Assembly (NCBI GenBank): GCA_012515455.1
Contig: JAAYYJ010000089.1
Location: 1-10,074, forward strand
From: Oligosphaeraceae bacterium
Lineage (GTDB): Bacteria > Verrucomicrobiota > Lentisphaeria > Oligosphaerales > Oligosphaeraceae
Direction of reading: 5' to 3'
Length of the DNA stretch: 10,074 nucleotides
The notes under the pieces were generated by a model. It was not told where the DNA came from, ran no database searches, and saw only the letters and a program-made list of their open reading frames with translations. Positions within the stretch are counted from its first letter, which is position 1, and each line of letters opens with the position of its first letter. This document shows positions 1 through 7,764 of the stretch, piece after piece. Both the position numbers and the translations under genes were made by a program.

Positions 1-1
1 G

Positions 2-676
2 CTCACCAGACTGGAGCAGTGCGGCTGCGAGATGGTCTTCTGCCTCGGCGACATCGTCGGCTACGGTGCCGGACCCTCGGAATGCATCAAGCTGATTCGC
101 GAACGCGAAATCCCCGCAGTGATGGGAAACCACGATGAGTATGTGACACTGCTGATGGACCCCGGGGTGGAAAAGCTGCGCGAGGATGTCCGCCAGGCAA
201 TTTATTGGACCCAGAGCAACTTGTCCATGGACGATCTGCGCTGGCTGGCCAGCCTGCCGATGCGGATCGAGACCGAAGAATTCACCGTCCTGCATGCATC
301 CTTCCATACCGTCAAATGGGCGTACTGCCTCGATGAGGCAACCTTCACCGCCAATTTCAAAATGCAGACCATGCCCTTGGCCTTCTGCGGCCACAGCCAC
401 TCGCCCTTGCTGGGGATTGATGTCCCCGATGATACACCTTATGTAGACTATATCCGCAAGACAATCATCAAACCCGACCTCAAATATATGATCAATGTCG
501 GCTCGGTGGGACAGCCCCGGGACCGCGATCCGCGCGCCAGCGCGGTGACTTATAATCTTGAAAGCAGGGAACTGGAACTGCTCAGAGTCGAATACGATAT
601 CGCCGCCGCCCAGGCCAGAATCCGCGCTGCCGGCCTGCCAGAAAAATTCGCTGTCCGCCTGCAGGAAGGCCGTTAA
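2..676 (+). CDS. Metallophosphoesterase (calcineurin-like, YfcE/MPP type), 5' end cut by window
   Basis: This is a cytoplasmic calcineurin-like phosphoesterase, a binuclear-metal enzyme that hydrolyses phosphoester bonds; the substrate cannot be read from the sequence. The frame is open to the left edge, and the ten codons before the first ATG (base 32) read LTRLEQCGCE, which fits the usual lead-in to the next motif. The gene therefore starts outside the window, and about 25-30 residues with the first metal motif (DxHGN) are missing. Visible motifs, in order, are LGDIVGYG with the metal-binding Asp, the GNHDE motif, a LHASF histidine motif and the GHSHSP motif. Near the C-terminus are NVGSVGQPRDRDPRA and the AGLP..A.RL ending typical of the roughly 240-residue single-domain bacterial family. 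It ends 52 bases before the next gene on the same strand. Family call is secure; the biological role is unknown. Confidence 0.9.
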   Translation, partial: LTRLEQCGCEMVFCLGDIVGYGAGPSECIKLIREREIPAVMGNHDEYVTLLMDPGVEKLREDVRQAIYWTQSNLSMDDLRWLASLPMRIETEEFTVLHASFHTVKWAYCLDEATFTANFKMQTMPLAFCGHSHSPLLGIDVPDDTPYVDYIRKTIIKPDLKYMINVGSVGQPRDRDPRASAVTYNLESRELELLRVEYDIAAAQARIRAAGLPEKFAVRLQEGR

Positions 677-728
677 ATCCTGGCCCTGAATTCTTAACTC
701 ATCTGTCACGTTACCGGGGGCAGTCTTT

Positions 729-2309
729 TTGCATACTTCCGAGAGCCATCTGCGTGAACTGCAGGCCCGCCTGCGAAATCTGGAGAATCTGAATCCAGAA
801 TTGTCCGCCGCCGAGCGCGCGCGCCTGCTGGAATTAGCCTCCCTGGTCGGAGAAAAGGGCTTCGACTGGACCGCCGGGCAATTCCGGAAACTGCTGAGTC
901 TGTACTGCAGCAGCCCCACCAAACGCTACGGCCAGGAGACCCTGCAGGAATATTTCAGTGAGCTGGAGCGGCACGCCCGCCTGTTGACCGCTGCCGGCGA
1001 GATTGCCCCCTTGCCCGATTCTCAGCCGCCGCAAGCCCGCTCGCTGTCTGCCGCACTGGTACCGTACTCAGGCTTGCAATACAGCATCCTGGACCGCTGC
1101 CGCTTGCTGAACCGCTCCCAGATCTCCCAACCCCTGACCCGGGCGGTGGATGCATTCCGGCGCCGCCTGGAAGTGGTGGATACAGTACTGGAAATCACGT
1201 TCCGGGTAATGTGGCGGCAAGCACCCGGGCGGGCAGAAAAATGGCTGCTCGGATATCTGCAGGAGAACGACGGTGCCCTCGACCCGGATGTGATCCGCGA
1301 ATTCCTCCTGGTGCTCTCGGACAGCCGGGATCTGCAGCGGGAGACCTTGTCCTGGGTCGAGACCTGGTGTGCGGACAGCAGCCTGCTGGAATATTGGCCC
1401 CTGGTAGTCTGTTACGGCGACAAGCTGCTCTGCCGCCAGGCCTTGCGGTCCTGGAACAAACAGGCCCGCATCCGCAATTCCGTTCTCGCCTATCTGCGCT
1501 TCCTGGTCGAGCGTGACCAGCTGGATGATGCACACCTGCTCAAATGGCTGAGCATGGCGTTGCAAAGCCTGGGTGAATGCGTGCAGCGCTTTGTGGTCCT
1601 GGAATGGTCCGAGCAGGAGGAAGAGGAGTGGCTGCAGTGCACCCTGTCTGCCGAACTGGACCGTATCAGTGCATTGTACTATCCGGTGCTGCTGGTCGCG
1701 GATCAGCTGCTGCGCCTGCCGGATGGCGCCCAGCAGCTGGCGATGGCGCTGCTGGGTCTGGTCGGCAAAGGACTGCAGAACTGGGAAGACAAGGTGCTGC
1801 GCCTGTCCGAAAAAATTGTTCTTCGCACCTTCCTGTATGACCTCAAGGAGCGGCGGAAACCGCTGGAGAACATCCGCCGCCTGACTTTTGGTGACCAGGT
1901 CGCCTTCAGCCTGGCCAGTTCAGAACTCGATCTGGTCAGCGGCTGCTTCGATTCTCTGGTGCAGCGCGACAAGGTGACGGCCTTTCTGGCGACCTTCTAC
2001 GCCAGTTACCGCCGCGGACCGCTGCTGGCAGCCGAAGTCGCCAGGCGCTATCGTTATCTGATGCGCATCCTGCACGAAGATTATATCGGCAATATCCTCT
2101 CCCCGGCCCAAATGCACACTTTCCGCAGCAGCGGCATACTGCGGGAAATCAGCGGCATCATCTCCGCGGCCCGGCATTTCCTGGACCGCCGCCGGGCACT
2201 GCAGAGCAGCCTGGAGGAGATGGTGGCCAGCGAACTGGAATTCGTGCAGCAGGTCCGCCAGCGGCGTCTGGCCCTGGTCCGGACCCTGCTGGACAGTGAC
2301 CGCAGCTGA
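729..2309 (+). CDS. Hypothetical all-helical protein, 526 residues, function unknown
   Basis: I do not recognise this protein. The start is a TTG: an in-frame stop at 687-689 leaves no ATG or GTG upstream, and the first internal Met is far inside. A G-run (716-720) ends eight bases before the TTG and could act as a Shine-Dalgarno site. The sequence is rich in Leu, Arg, Glu and Gln with hardly any Gly/Pro-rich stretch, so it looks helical throughout. It shows no signal peptide, membrane segment, Walker motif or catalytic signature. There is an acidic patch at about residues 292-301 (EWSEQEEEEW). The last 40 residues or so are strongly charged and probably form a long helix or coiled coil. A helical-repeat scaffold (HEAT- or TPR-like) is possible but unproven. 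It lies between the phosphoesterase (52 bases) and the M19 gene (51 bases). Coding status is supported by length, codon pattern and tight packing. Confidence 0.7.
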   Translation: MHTSESHLRELQARLRNLENLNPELSAAERARLLELASLVGEKGFDWTAGQFRKLLSLYCSSPTKRYGQETLQEYFSELERHARLLTAAGEIAPLPDSQPPQARSLSAALVPYSGLQYSILDRCRLLNRSQISQPLTRAVDAFRRRLEVVDTVLEITFRVMWRQAPGRAEKWLLGYLQENDGALDPDVIREFLLVLSDSRDLQRETLSWVETWCADSSLLEYWPLVVCYGDKLLCRQALRSWNKQARIRNSVLAYLRFLVERDQLDDAHLLKWLSMALQSLGECVQRFVVLEWSEQEEEEWLQCTLSAELDRISALYYPVLLVADQLLRLPDGAQQLAMALLGLVGKGLQNWEDKVLRLSEKIVLRTFLYDLKERRKPLENIRRLTFGDQVAFSLASSELDLVSGCFDSLVQRDKVTAFLATFYASYRRGPLLAAEVARRYRYLMRILHEDYIGNILSPAQMHTFRSSGILREISGIISAARHFLDRRRALQSSLEEMVASELEFVQQVRQRRLALVRTLLDSDRS

Positions 2310-2326
2310 CCGGCGCCACCCGCCGG
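2310..2326 (+). terminator. GC-rich hairpin after the helical protein gene, possible weak terminator
   Basis: The sequence right after the stop codon contains a perfect 6-base inverted repeat, CCGGCG (2310-2315) and CGCCGG (2321-2326), around a 5-base loop (CCACC). It is placed where a terminator would sit, but no T-run follows (the next bases are CCATACTACC). It may attenuate, stabilise a 3' end, or do nothing. The rest of the 51-base gap holds no other clear signal. Confidence 0.3.
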
Positions 2327-2360
2327 CCATACTACCCTAATCTTAACCGGTAACCTCAGC

Positions 2361-3560
2361 ATGCAACAAAAGATTGATCACGCTCGTGAAGTCGCCTTAA
2401 ACATCCTCAAGCCGACTCCATCCCAACTGCAGCACGGCCTGGAGCTGCATCAGCAGTCTCTGGTCTGGGACGCGTACGGCTTCTCGCCTAACGGCCGCTG
2501 GCAGGAGGACAGCCTAGATCAGCTCTGCGACAGCGGCGCGGGCCGGGATGAATTGTCCGATGCTCGGGAATACAACCACCAGATCGGATTTCTGCAGGAG
2601 CAGGGGAAGCGGGAGGAATTCGCCCTGGCCTGGCGGGAAGCGGGCGTGAACTGCATTTTCCAGAATGCCGGCCGGGAGGGCAACTGCCTGTCGGTGATGG
2701 CCCGCCGCCTCAGCCACTATACTGCCTTGTGCGACCGATACCCGGAACTGCTGCGCCGGGCAGTCTGGCCGGAGCAAGTCGAAGCCGCCGCCCGGGACGG
2801 GGTGCCCTGCATCTGCCCCAGCAGCAACGGCGTGCCGATCCGCTACCAAGTAGAGGCCGAGGAGTCGCTGCTCGATATCCGGGTGCTCTATTCCCTCGGC
2901 ATCCGGATGATGCATCTGACTTACAACCGCCGCAATCTGATCGGCGACGGCTGCGGCGAGCGCGCCGACAGCGGCCTGAGCGAATTCGGGCATCAGGTGA
3001 TCAGGCGCCTGAATGAACTCGGGGTGATTCCTGATGTCGCCCACAGCGGCCAGCAGACCAGCCTGGAAGCCGCACGCTGCTCCAGCAAGCCGGTGGTCGC
3101 CAGCCACTCCACGGCATTTGCAGTGAATGAACATATCCGGGCCAAGAAGGACCAGACCATCAGGGCCATCTGCGACAGCGGCGGCTATATAGGCGTCTGT
3201 GCCATCCCGCCTTTCCTGGGCGGCAGCGGCGACATCGCGATGTTCCTGAACCACCTGGAGTATCTGCGCAATACCTTCGGAGCCGAACATGTCGCGATCG
3301 GCACCGACCACGGAATAACCTGCGGGAATGGGCCCACCGGCGGCAACAACCGGCCCTACCGGCGCATCTGGGAGAGCTACTGGCCAGAAGGATACAACCA
3401 CGGCTTTGTGGTCACTGAAACTATGAACGAGTCGCTGGCCTGGAGCAACTGGCCTTTATTCACGGTCGGAATGGTACAGCGCGGCTTCTCCGATGCCGAG
3501 ATTCAGAAAATCATCGGCGGGAATGTCCTGCGGGTCTGCCGGGCGACCTTCGGGAAATGA
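2361..3560 (+). CDS. Peptidase M19 (renal dipeptidase family) protein, divergent metal site
   Basis: This is a TIM-barrel protein of the membrane dipeptidase family (M19), whose classical members hydrolyse dipeptides with two zinc ions. At 399 residues it is of normal length. It has no signal peptide and about a dozen cysteines, so it is probably cytoplasmic. Recognisable blocks are the LTYNRRNLIGDGCGERADSG segment (from about residue 186), PDVAHSG (His228), ASHSTA (His249), the GGYIGV strand (274-279), AIGTDHG (Asp316), and a C-terminal NWPLFTVGM...GFSDAEIQKIIGGN block. His228, His249 and Asp316 match the second-zinc histidines and substrate-side Asp of the human enzyme. The N-terminal HxD ligands are not there: the segment reads WDAYGF (residues 36-41), with Tyr39 and Phe41 at the expected places. 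The EGG motif with the bridging Glu is also unclear; nearby glutamates are E165, E167 and E168. The ATG has no obvious ribosome-binding site. Family is secure; dipeptidase activity is not. Confidence 0.9.
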   Translation: MQQKIDHAREVALNILKPTPSQLQHGLELHQQSLVWDAYGFSPNGRWQEDSLDQLCDSGAGRDELSDAREYNHQIGFLQEQGKREEFALAWREAGVNCIFQNAGREGNCLSVMARRLSHYTALCDRYPELLRRAVWPEQVEAAARDGVPCICPSSNGVPIRYQVEAEESLLDIRVLYSLGIRMMHLTYNRRNLIGDGCGERADSGLSEFGHQVIRRLNELGVIPDVAHSGQQTSLEAARCSSKPVVASHSTAFAVNEHIRAKKDQTIRAICDSGGYIGVCAIPPFLGGSGDIAMFLNHLEYLRNTFGAEHVAIGTDHGITCGNGPTGGNNRPYRRIWESYWPEGYNHGFVVTETMNESLAWSNWPLFTVGMVQRGFSDAEIQKIIGGNVLRVCRATFGK

Positions 3561-3620
3561 ACTCTGCAGCGGCAGCAGCAGCGCTACGATTGGCCTTCAA
3601 GCAACGGAAAACTATACTCC

Positions 3621-6365
3621 ATGAACCGCAACCTTAACCTTGATTTAGGTGGCAGCTGGGACATCACCTACTCCACTCTTCCCATAGCCTGTGATCGGCT
3701 GCCTGCGGCCGCGGAATACCGCAGCCAGCTGCCTGTCCCTGCCTACTGGGAGGACCACCCCGAGGCCTTCTCCCCCTGGGACTGCCTACGCAATCCCCAA
3801 TACCAGGAGATTGACTTCACCCAATACGGCAATACCTCGCCTGACAGCGCCCTGCCTTTTGTACGCGGCACCGTGTACTACCGGCGGCAGATGGAATACC
3901 ACGGCGGACAGGCAGTACTGACAGTCGGAGGCGTATTCCTGGAATGCGCCTGCTTCCTCAACGGCCGTTTCTGCGGCCATCGCCTGGGGCATTCCACCCC
4001 AGCTGAATTCATCCTGCCGGACGAATCGCTGCAGCAGGGAAACAACGAGCTGGTGCTGGCGGTCAGCAATCTCCGCGAAGACCGGCTGGGCTGCATCATC
4101 CGCGGCTTCAAAGGCCGTTCCGGCGGCATCAGCCGGCCGGTCCGGCTGCAGTGCTGGACCAGCGGTCGCCTTGCCGATGCCTACCTGCGGCTGCTGCCAG
4201 GAACCGACCGGGAGATCGCCTGGCAGCTGACTTGGCAGGGACCGGAGCCGGCCAACATCCGCTGGCAGCTGCAGCCGCAAGGAAACCGCGGGGAGGTATT
4301 TTCCGGCACCACGGTGCTGCAGCCGGGCGAAAACCGCTTCGTGACCAGCGCCCCCGGGCTGCAGCTGTGGTCCGACCAAGACCCGCAGCTGTACACTCTG
4401 CACATCAGCGGCAGCGACGGCACCGAGCTGCTGCGCCAGACGGCGGGATTCCGCCTGCTTACCGCATCCGGTTGTACCCTGGCCCTGAATGGCGAACCCA
4501 TATTTTTGCGCGGCGCCACAGAGCACGCCTATTATCCCGAGACCTGCAATGCTCCCCAGGAACTGAGCGCCTACCGCGGCTTTATCCGCAAGCTGCGCGC
4601 CATTGGTTTCAATTTCCTCCGCTTCCATACGTCTGTCCCGAATGAGGAATATCTGCAGGCGGCGGACGAACTGGGCCTGGTCATCCAGGTCGAACCGCCG
4701 GTCGGCTTCGGACAGCAGGAATGGTTGGATATCCTCCGGACCTGCCGCAAACATCCCTCGGTGGCAATTTACTGCGCCGGCAACGAAGAGCTGCTGGATG
4801 AAAAACACCTGGCCTACCTGCGATACCTGGCCGGGCTGCAGAAACAAATGGTGCCCGACGCCCTGTTCAACCCCCAGGAAGCCTTGCGGGGCATCGAATA
4901 CGCCTGGCAGGCCAGCGACTACGGCACCCCCCTCCGGCAAGAGCCCTTCTTGCACAACCCCGTCCGCCTGGCAGAGGTCAAAGAATACAGCGATGTCCTG
5001 GGGCAGTACGCCTGGGGATTCTTGAGCTACATCTCCTCAGAAGGAGACTGGCGCGAGCTGGACCGGCGCCTGGCCGTCTATCAGCGCCCCTGCCTCGAAC
5101 ATGAACTCTGCATCTCCGGCACCTATCTGGATTTCCAGCAGCGCGAGCGCTACCGCGGCACCAGGATCGGCGACCGGCTGTTTGCGCCGGTGGAGCAGGT
5201 TCTGCAACGTGCGGGGCTGTTCGCGCGGCGGGATTTATATTACCGCAACTCCTGCCTCTGGGCGAAGCTGCTGCGCAAATTCTGCCTGGAGAATGCCCGT
5301 CATTCCCGCCTGGTCGCCGGTTACGACCTGCTGGGAGCCATTGACGTGCAGTGGCATCGTCACTGCTATCCCTGCGGCATTATGAATGAATTCTATGAGT
5401 TGAAACCGGGCGAGACTGCGGCTGAAGTCCTGCAGTACAACGGCCCGGCGGTGCTGCTGCTGGACTTGGGCACCCAGCGCAACTTCCTGCAGGGAGAGGA
5501 ATTGACTCTGAGCTTCACGCTATCCAATTTCGCTGCTGCGCTGTCCGCCGGAACCTGGCATTGGCAGATTCAGCACCCGGACGGCGCGCTTGCGGCAGAC
5601 TATCACACCTCCCTGCCCCGCCCCTGTCCCGCAGGGGCACTCACCTTGCTGCAGGACAGCGCCATCCGGCTGCCTGCCACCGGGCACCCGGAGAAGCTGC
5701 AGATTACCGCCTGGCTGGAAGACGCCTGCGGGCAGGTCTTTTGCCGCAACGACTGGTCGGTGTGGTCGTTCCCGGCGGTCGCGGATGACTGCCTGCCGGA
5801 GATTTATCCTGCTTTGGAGCCAGGGCTGTTGGCCCGGATCAATGCGGGCGAATGGCTGCTGTGCGCAGGCCAGGGACTGCCCCTGGTTGAGACTCAGTTC
5901 CAGATCTCCTGCGCCGGACGGATGGAGGGCAATCTGGCCACCGTCGTCCAGGCTCACCCGATGTTAGGTGATTTCCCCCATGATGGCTTCTGCGACTGGC
6001 AGTTCCACCTGCTTTTCAACCGTGCCGCAGCGGTGAATTTCACCACTTTCCCGGAGCAGATTTTCGCACCTGTGCTGGAAGTCGCCAGTTCCTACAAGCG
6101 GCCATTGCGTCAAGGTTCGCTGTTTGAATGGGCAATCGGCGCGGGACGGCTGCTGGTCTGCTCCCTGAATCTGACCGCCACCGATCCTGCCGCCCGCTAT
6201 CTCCGCCACCAGCTGGGGCAGTACCTGCAGACCGCAGGAAAAGGAACATGCCTGCCCTGCCCGCGACTGACCAGCGCAGAACTGCTGGCCTTGAGAACCG
6301 GCGGAATAGCCCTGATGGAGAGCACCGACGCCGGCTTTGACGCCAGAGCCCAGCTGCGGAAATAA
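3621..6365 (+). CDS. Glycoside hydrolase family 2-type protein (beta-galactosidase/glucuronidase-like)
   Basis: This is a probable exo-acting retaining beta-glycosidase of the GH2 type; the sugar specificity cannot be read. Domains in order: a jelly-roll sugar-binding domain (about 1-175) with VYYRRQM and FLNGRFCGHRLG; an Ig-like domain (about 176-285) ending in the GH2-style WSDQDPQLYTLHI; and a TIM barrel (about 286-600) opening with LNGEPIFLRGATEHAYYPE. The GNE motif gives Glu389 as likely acid/base. The likely nucleophile lies in CLEHELC, Glu495 or less likely Glu493. A second beta-sandwich (about 610-710) and a C-terminal alpha/beta domain (about 725-890, with GRLLVCSLNL) resembling an amidotransferase-like fold complete it. 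There is no signal peptide, and more than 25 cysteines suggest a reducing cytoplasm. The ATG lies 60 bases after the M19 stop and has only a weak GGA upstream. Its stop is 10 bases from the stop of the convergent gene. Confidence 0.85.
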   Translation: MNRNLNLDLGGSWDITYSTLPIACDRLPAAAEYRSQLPVPAYWEDHPEAFSPWDCLRNPQYQEIDFTQYGNTSPDSALPFVRGTVYYRRQMEYHGGQAVLTVGGVFLECACFLNGRFCGHRLGHSTPAEFILPDESLQQGNNELVLAVSNLREDRLGCIIRGFKGRSGGISRPVRLQCWTSGRLADAYLRLLPGTDREIAWQLTWQGPEPANIRWQLQPQGNRGEVFSGTTVLQPGENRFVTSAPGLQLWSDQDPQLYTLHISGSDGTELLRQTAGFRLLTASGCTLALNGEPIFLRGATEHAYYPETCNAPQELSAYRGFIRKLRAIGFNFLRFHTSVPNEEYLQAADELGLVIQVEPPVGFGQQEWLDILRTCRKHPSVAIYCAGNEELLDEKHLAYLRYLAGLQKQMVPDALFNPQEALRGIEYAWQASDYGTPLRQEPFLHNPVRLAEVKEYSDVLGQYAWGFLSYISSEGDWRELDRRLAVYQRPCLEHELCISGTYLDFQQRERYRGTRIGDRLFAPVEQVLQRAGLFARRDLYYRNSCLWAKLLRKFCLENARHSRLVAGYDLLGAIDVQWHRHCYPCGIMNEFYELKPGETAAEVLQYNGPAVLLLDLGTQRNFLQGEELTLSFTLSNFAAALSAGTWHWQIQHPDGALAADYHTSLPRPCPAGALTLLQDSAIRLPATGHPEKLQITAWLEDACGQVFCRNDWSVWSFPAVADDCLPEIYPALEPGLLARINAGEWLLCAGQGLPLVETQFQISCAGRMEGNLATVVQAHPMLGDFPHDGFCDWQFHLLFNRAAAVNFTTFPEQIFAPVLEVASSYKRPLRQGSLFEWAIGAGRLLVCSLNLTATDPAARYLRHQLGQYLQTAGKGTCLPCPRLTSAELLALRTGGIALMESTDAGFDARAQLRK

Positions 6366-6375
6366 TCGGCCGGGA

Positions 6376-7764
6376 TCAGCGCTCCGCGCCTCCGGGCGGG
6401 GCGAAATACCGCCGCACCGCGGCCCGGTGCTCGGGAAAAATACGCAGCTGCCGCGACTCGCTTTCGCCCTCCGGCATAGTCGTTGCCGCGGATGGCTCTT
6501 CTGGCGCCGGCGCAGGTCCCGGCGGCGGGGGTGGCACCATCCGGCGCTGCAGCACCATGCTGTCAGCGGTGGCACCGCTGCCTGGCAGCGCCTGATCCTG
6601 GAACTGCCAGGGTCCGTCCTCAGCCGGTCCGGAGAAATGCAAGGGCGCATCTGCGCGGCCATAATCGCTGTCGCCGTTGCCGGGGCAGCAGAGCTCTTGC
6701 AAAGCATCTGCTTCGGGGGCATTTTGGGTCAGCCAGTCTGCCAGAGCGGGCTCGCCGTTCTGAGCCATACGCCGGGTCTGGGTTTGCAACTTCTGGGCCA
6801 ACTCAGGCTGCCCCATCCGGACCAGCCTGTTCTGGCAGTTACGGCTGCCCTGCCGCAGATGTTCAGCCAGCCTGGACCAGTCTTGGGCCGGAAGAGCGGA
6901 TAATTCACCCGCCGGCCAGCCAGAATCCGCAATGCTGTCCGAATACTGCTGCAGCAATTCTGCCAGCTGTTCCTGTCCTGCCGCCAGACGTGGCGTGTCC
7001 TCGGGCAGCGCATTGATGCGGTCCAGCAGAGCAGCCAAGGCGGTCTGTGCGCCGGCCTGCTGCAGCCAGGCGGCCGCGGCGGCATCCGTGCGAGCGGCCA
7101 GACTCTGCTCCAGGGCCTGTAGCATACTGTACGTCCGGGCGGCCGCCCGGGCGTCATTTTGCGCCTGCAATTCCTGCAGCTGCTGGGCGATTTTCTCCTG
7201 CTCGGCCGGCGGCAGCAGTGATTCCTCCGCCAGGACCTGCAGTTTTTGCTGCAAAGCTGCGCACTCGCGGCTGATATCCAGACTGAACTGCGGCTGCTGT
7301 CGGTAATGTCTTTCCGGCAGCAGCCCCGCCAGCAGCAGGAATGCCAGGCCGGACAGCATTAGCGGCAGCTGCCGGCGCCAGGACAGGACCAGGACCGGCA
7401 GGCGGAAATCCTTTTGCTCCGGGGTATTCCAGGCGCTGGTATCGACTTCTAGCCCGGCGGCCAGCATGCCGCCGCTGCGGTTGCCGTAATCCAGCCAGAC
7501 CAGCAGTGCGCGGGCTGGGGGGACCCTGCGCCAGGCCAGCAGCGCAGCGGCGCCCCAGGCCGGCAAGAAGCAGGACAGCGCCACGGGCAGCGGCGGCAGG
7601 GCGGCGTTGCCCGGGCGCCAAAAGCGGCTGATCAGGACCATGCCGCCGGCCAGGAATGCCGCCCATCCGGTCAGGGGCAGTGCCCGGCGGCACAGCAGCG
7701 CCAGGAAGATTTTTCTCTGCCACTGCCGGGCAGCCTGTTTAGCTCGGGAAGGGATGGTATTCAT
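6376..7764 (-). CDS. Membrane-anchored coiled-coil protein, MoxR/VWA-cluster accessory type
   Basis: This is a 462-residue inner-membrane protein of unknown biochemical function. An arginine-rich N-terminus is followed by two hydrophobic helices (about 29-46 and 57-78). Then comes a loop with LDYGNRSGGMLAAGLE (91-106), and a third helix (about 133-149). The rest is largely extramembrane: an Ala/Gln/Glu-rich stretch likely to form coiled coils (about 159-240), a helical region, a proline-rich linker (PPPPP at 411-415), and a C-terminal RIFPEHRAAVRRYF motif (441-454). The LD..G..G.LaAglE loop and the terminal P-E-x-R-x-x-V-x-R-Y-F motif remind me of uncharacterised proteins encoded beside MoxR AAA+ ATPase, DUF58 and BatA-type VWA genes, related in style to DUF4175. 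That likeness is recalled, not searched. The ATG lacks a visible Shine-Dalgarno site and lies 72 bases after the P-type ATPase stop, so it may be co-transcribed. Its stop faces the GH2 stop across 10 bases. Confidence 0.6.
   Translation of the reverse strand: MNTIPSRAKQAARQWQRKIFLALLCRRALPLTGWAAFLAGGMVLISRFWRPGNAALPPLPVALSCFLPAWGAAALLAWRRVPPARALLVWLDYGNRSGGMLAAGLEVDTSAWNTPEQKDFRLPVLVLSWRRQLPLMLSGLAFLLLAGLLPERHYRQQPQFSLDISRECAALQQKLQVLAEESLLPPAEQEKIAQQLQELQAQNDARAAARTYSMLQALEQSLAARTDAAAAAWLQQAGAQTALAALLDRINALPEDTPRLAAGQEQLAELLQQYSDSIADSGWPAGELSALPAQDWSRLAEHLRQGSRNCQNRLVRMGQPELAQKLQTQTRRMAQNGEPALADWLTQNAPEADALQELCCPGNGDSDYGRADAPLHFSGPAEDGPWQFQDQALPGSGATADSMVLQRRMVPPPPPGPAPAPEEPSAATTMPEGESESRQLRIFPEHRAAVRRYFAPPGGAER

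Noticed and set aside
2306..2333. CTGACC ... CATACT as a possible promoter for the M19 gene
   Set aside because: Only 4 of 6 matches in each box, 16-base spacer, and the spacer contains the GC hairpin.
710..2354. Shared octamer GTTACCGG in the two intergenic gaps (710-717 on +, 2347-2354 on -)
   Set aside because: Short, opposite orientation, no flanking similarity; cannot be told from chance.
2514..3401. 295-codon open frame antisense to the M19 gene
   Set aside because: Shadow of the M19 coding frame; Ala/Val/Gly-rich product with no motif.
3590..3618. TTGGCC and TATACT with a 17-base spacer, a fair sigma70-like promoter
   Set aside because: The transcript would start at about 3624-3626, inside the GH2 start codon region at 3621, and no downstream start is suitable. 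Probably chance.
3786..4955. 389-codon open frame antisense to the GH2 gene
   Set aside because: It lies wholly within a gene with clear GH2 motifs; its product has no recognisable motif. Long antisense frames are expected in GC-rich genes.
6366..6375. Search for a bidirectional terminator between the convergent GH2 and membrane protein genes
   Set aside because: The gap is 10 bases and contains no stem with T-run on either strand.
6337..6903. + strand frame overlapping the GH2 end and the membrane protein gene
   Set aside because: The minus-strand frame there has a coherent proline linker and conserved-looking C-terminal motif; the + frame is compositional noise.
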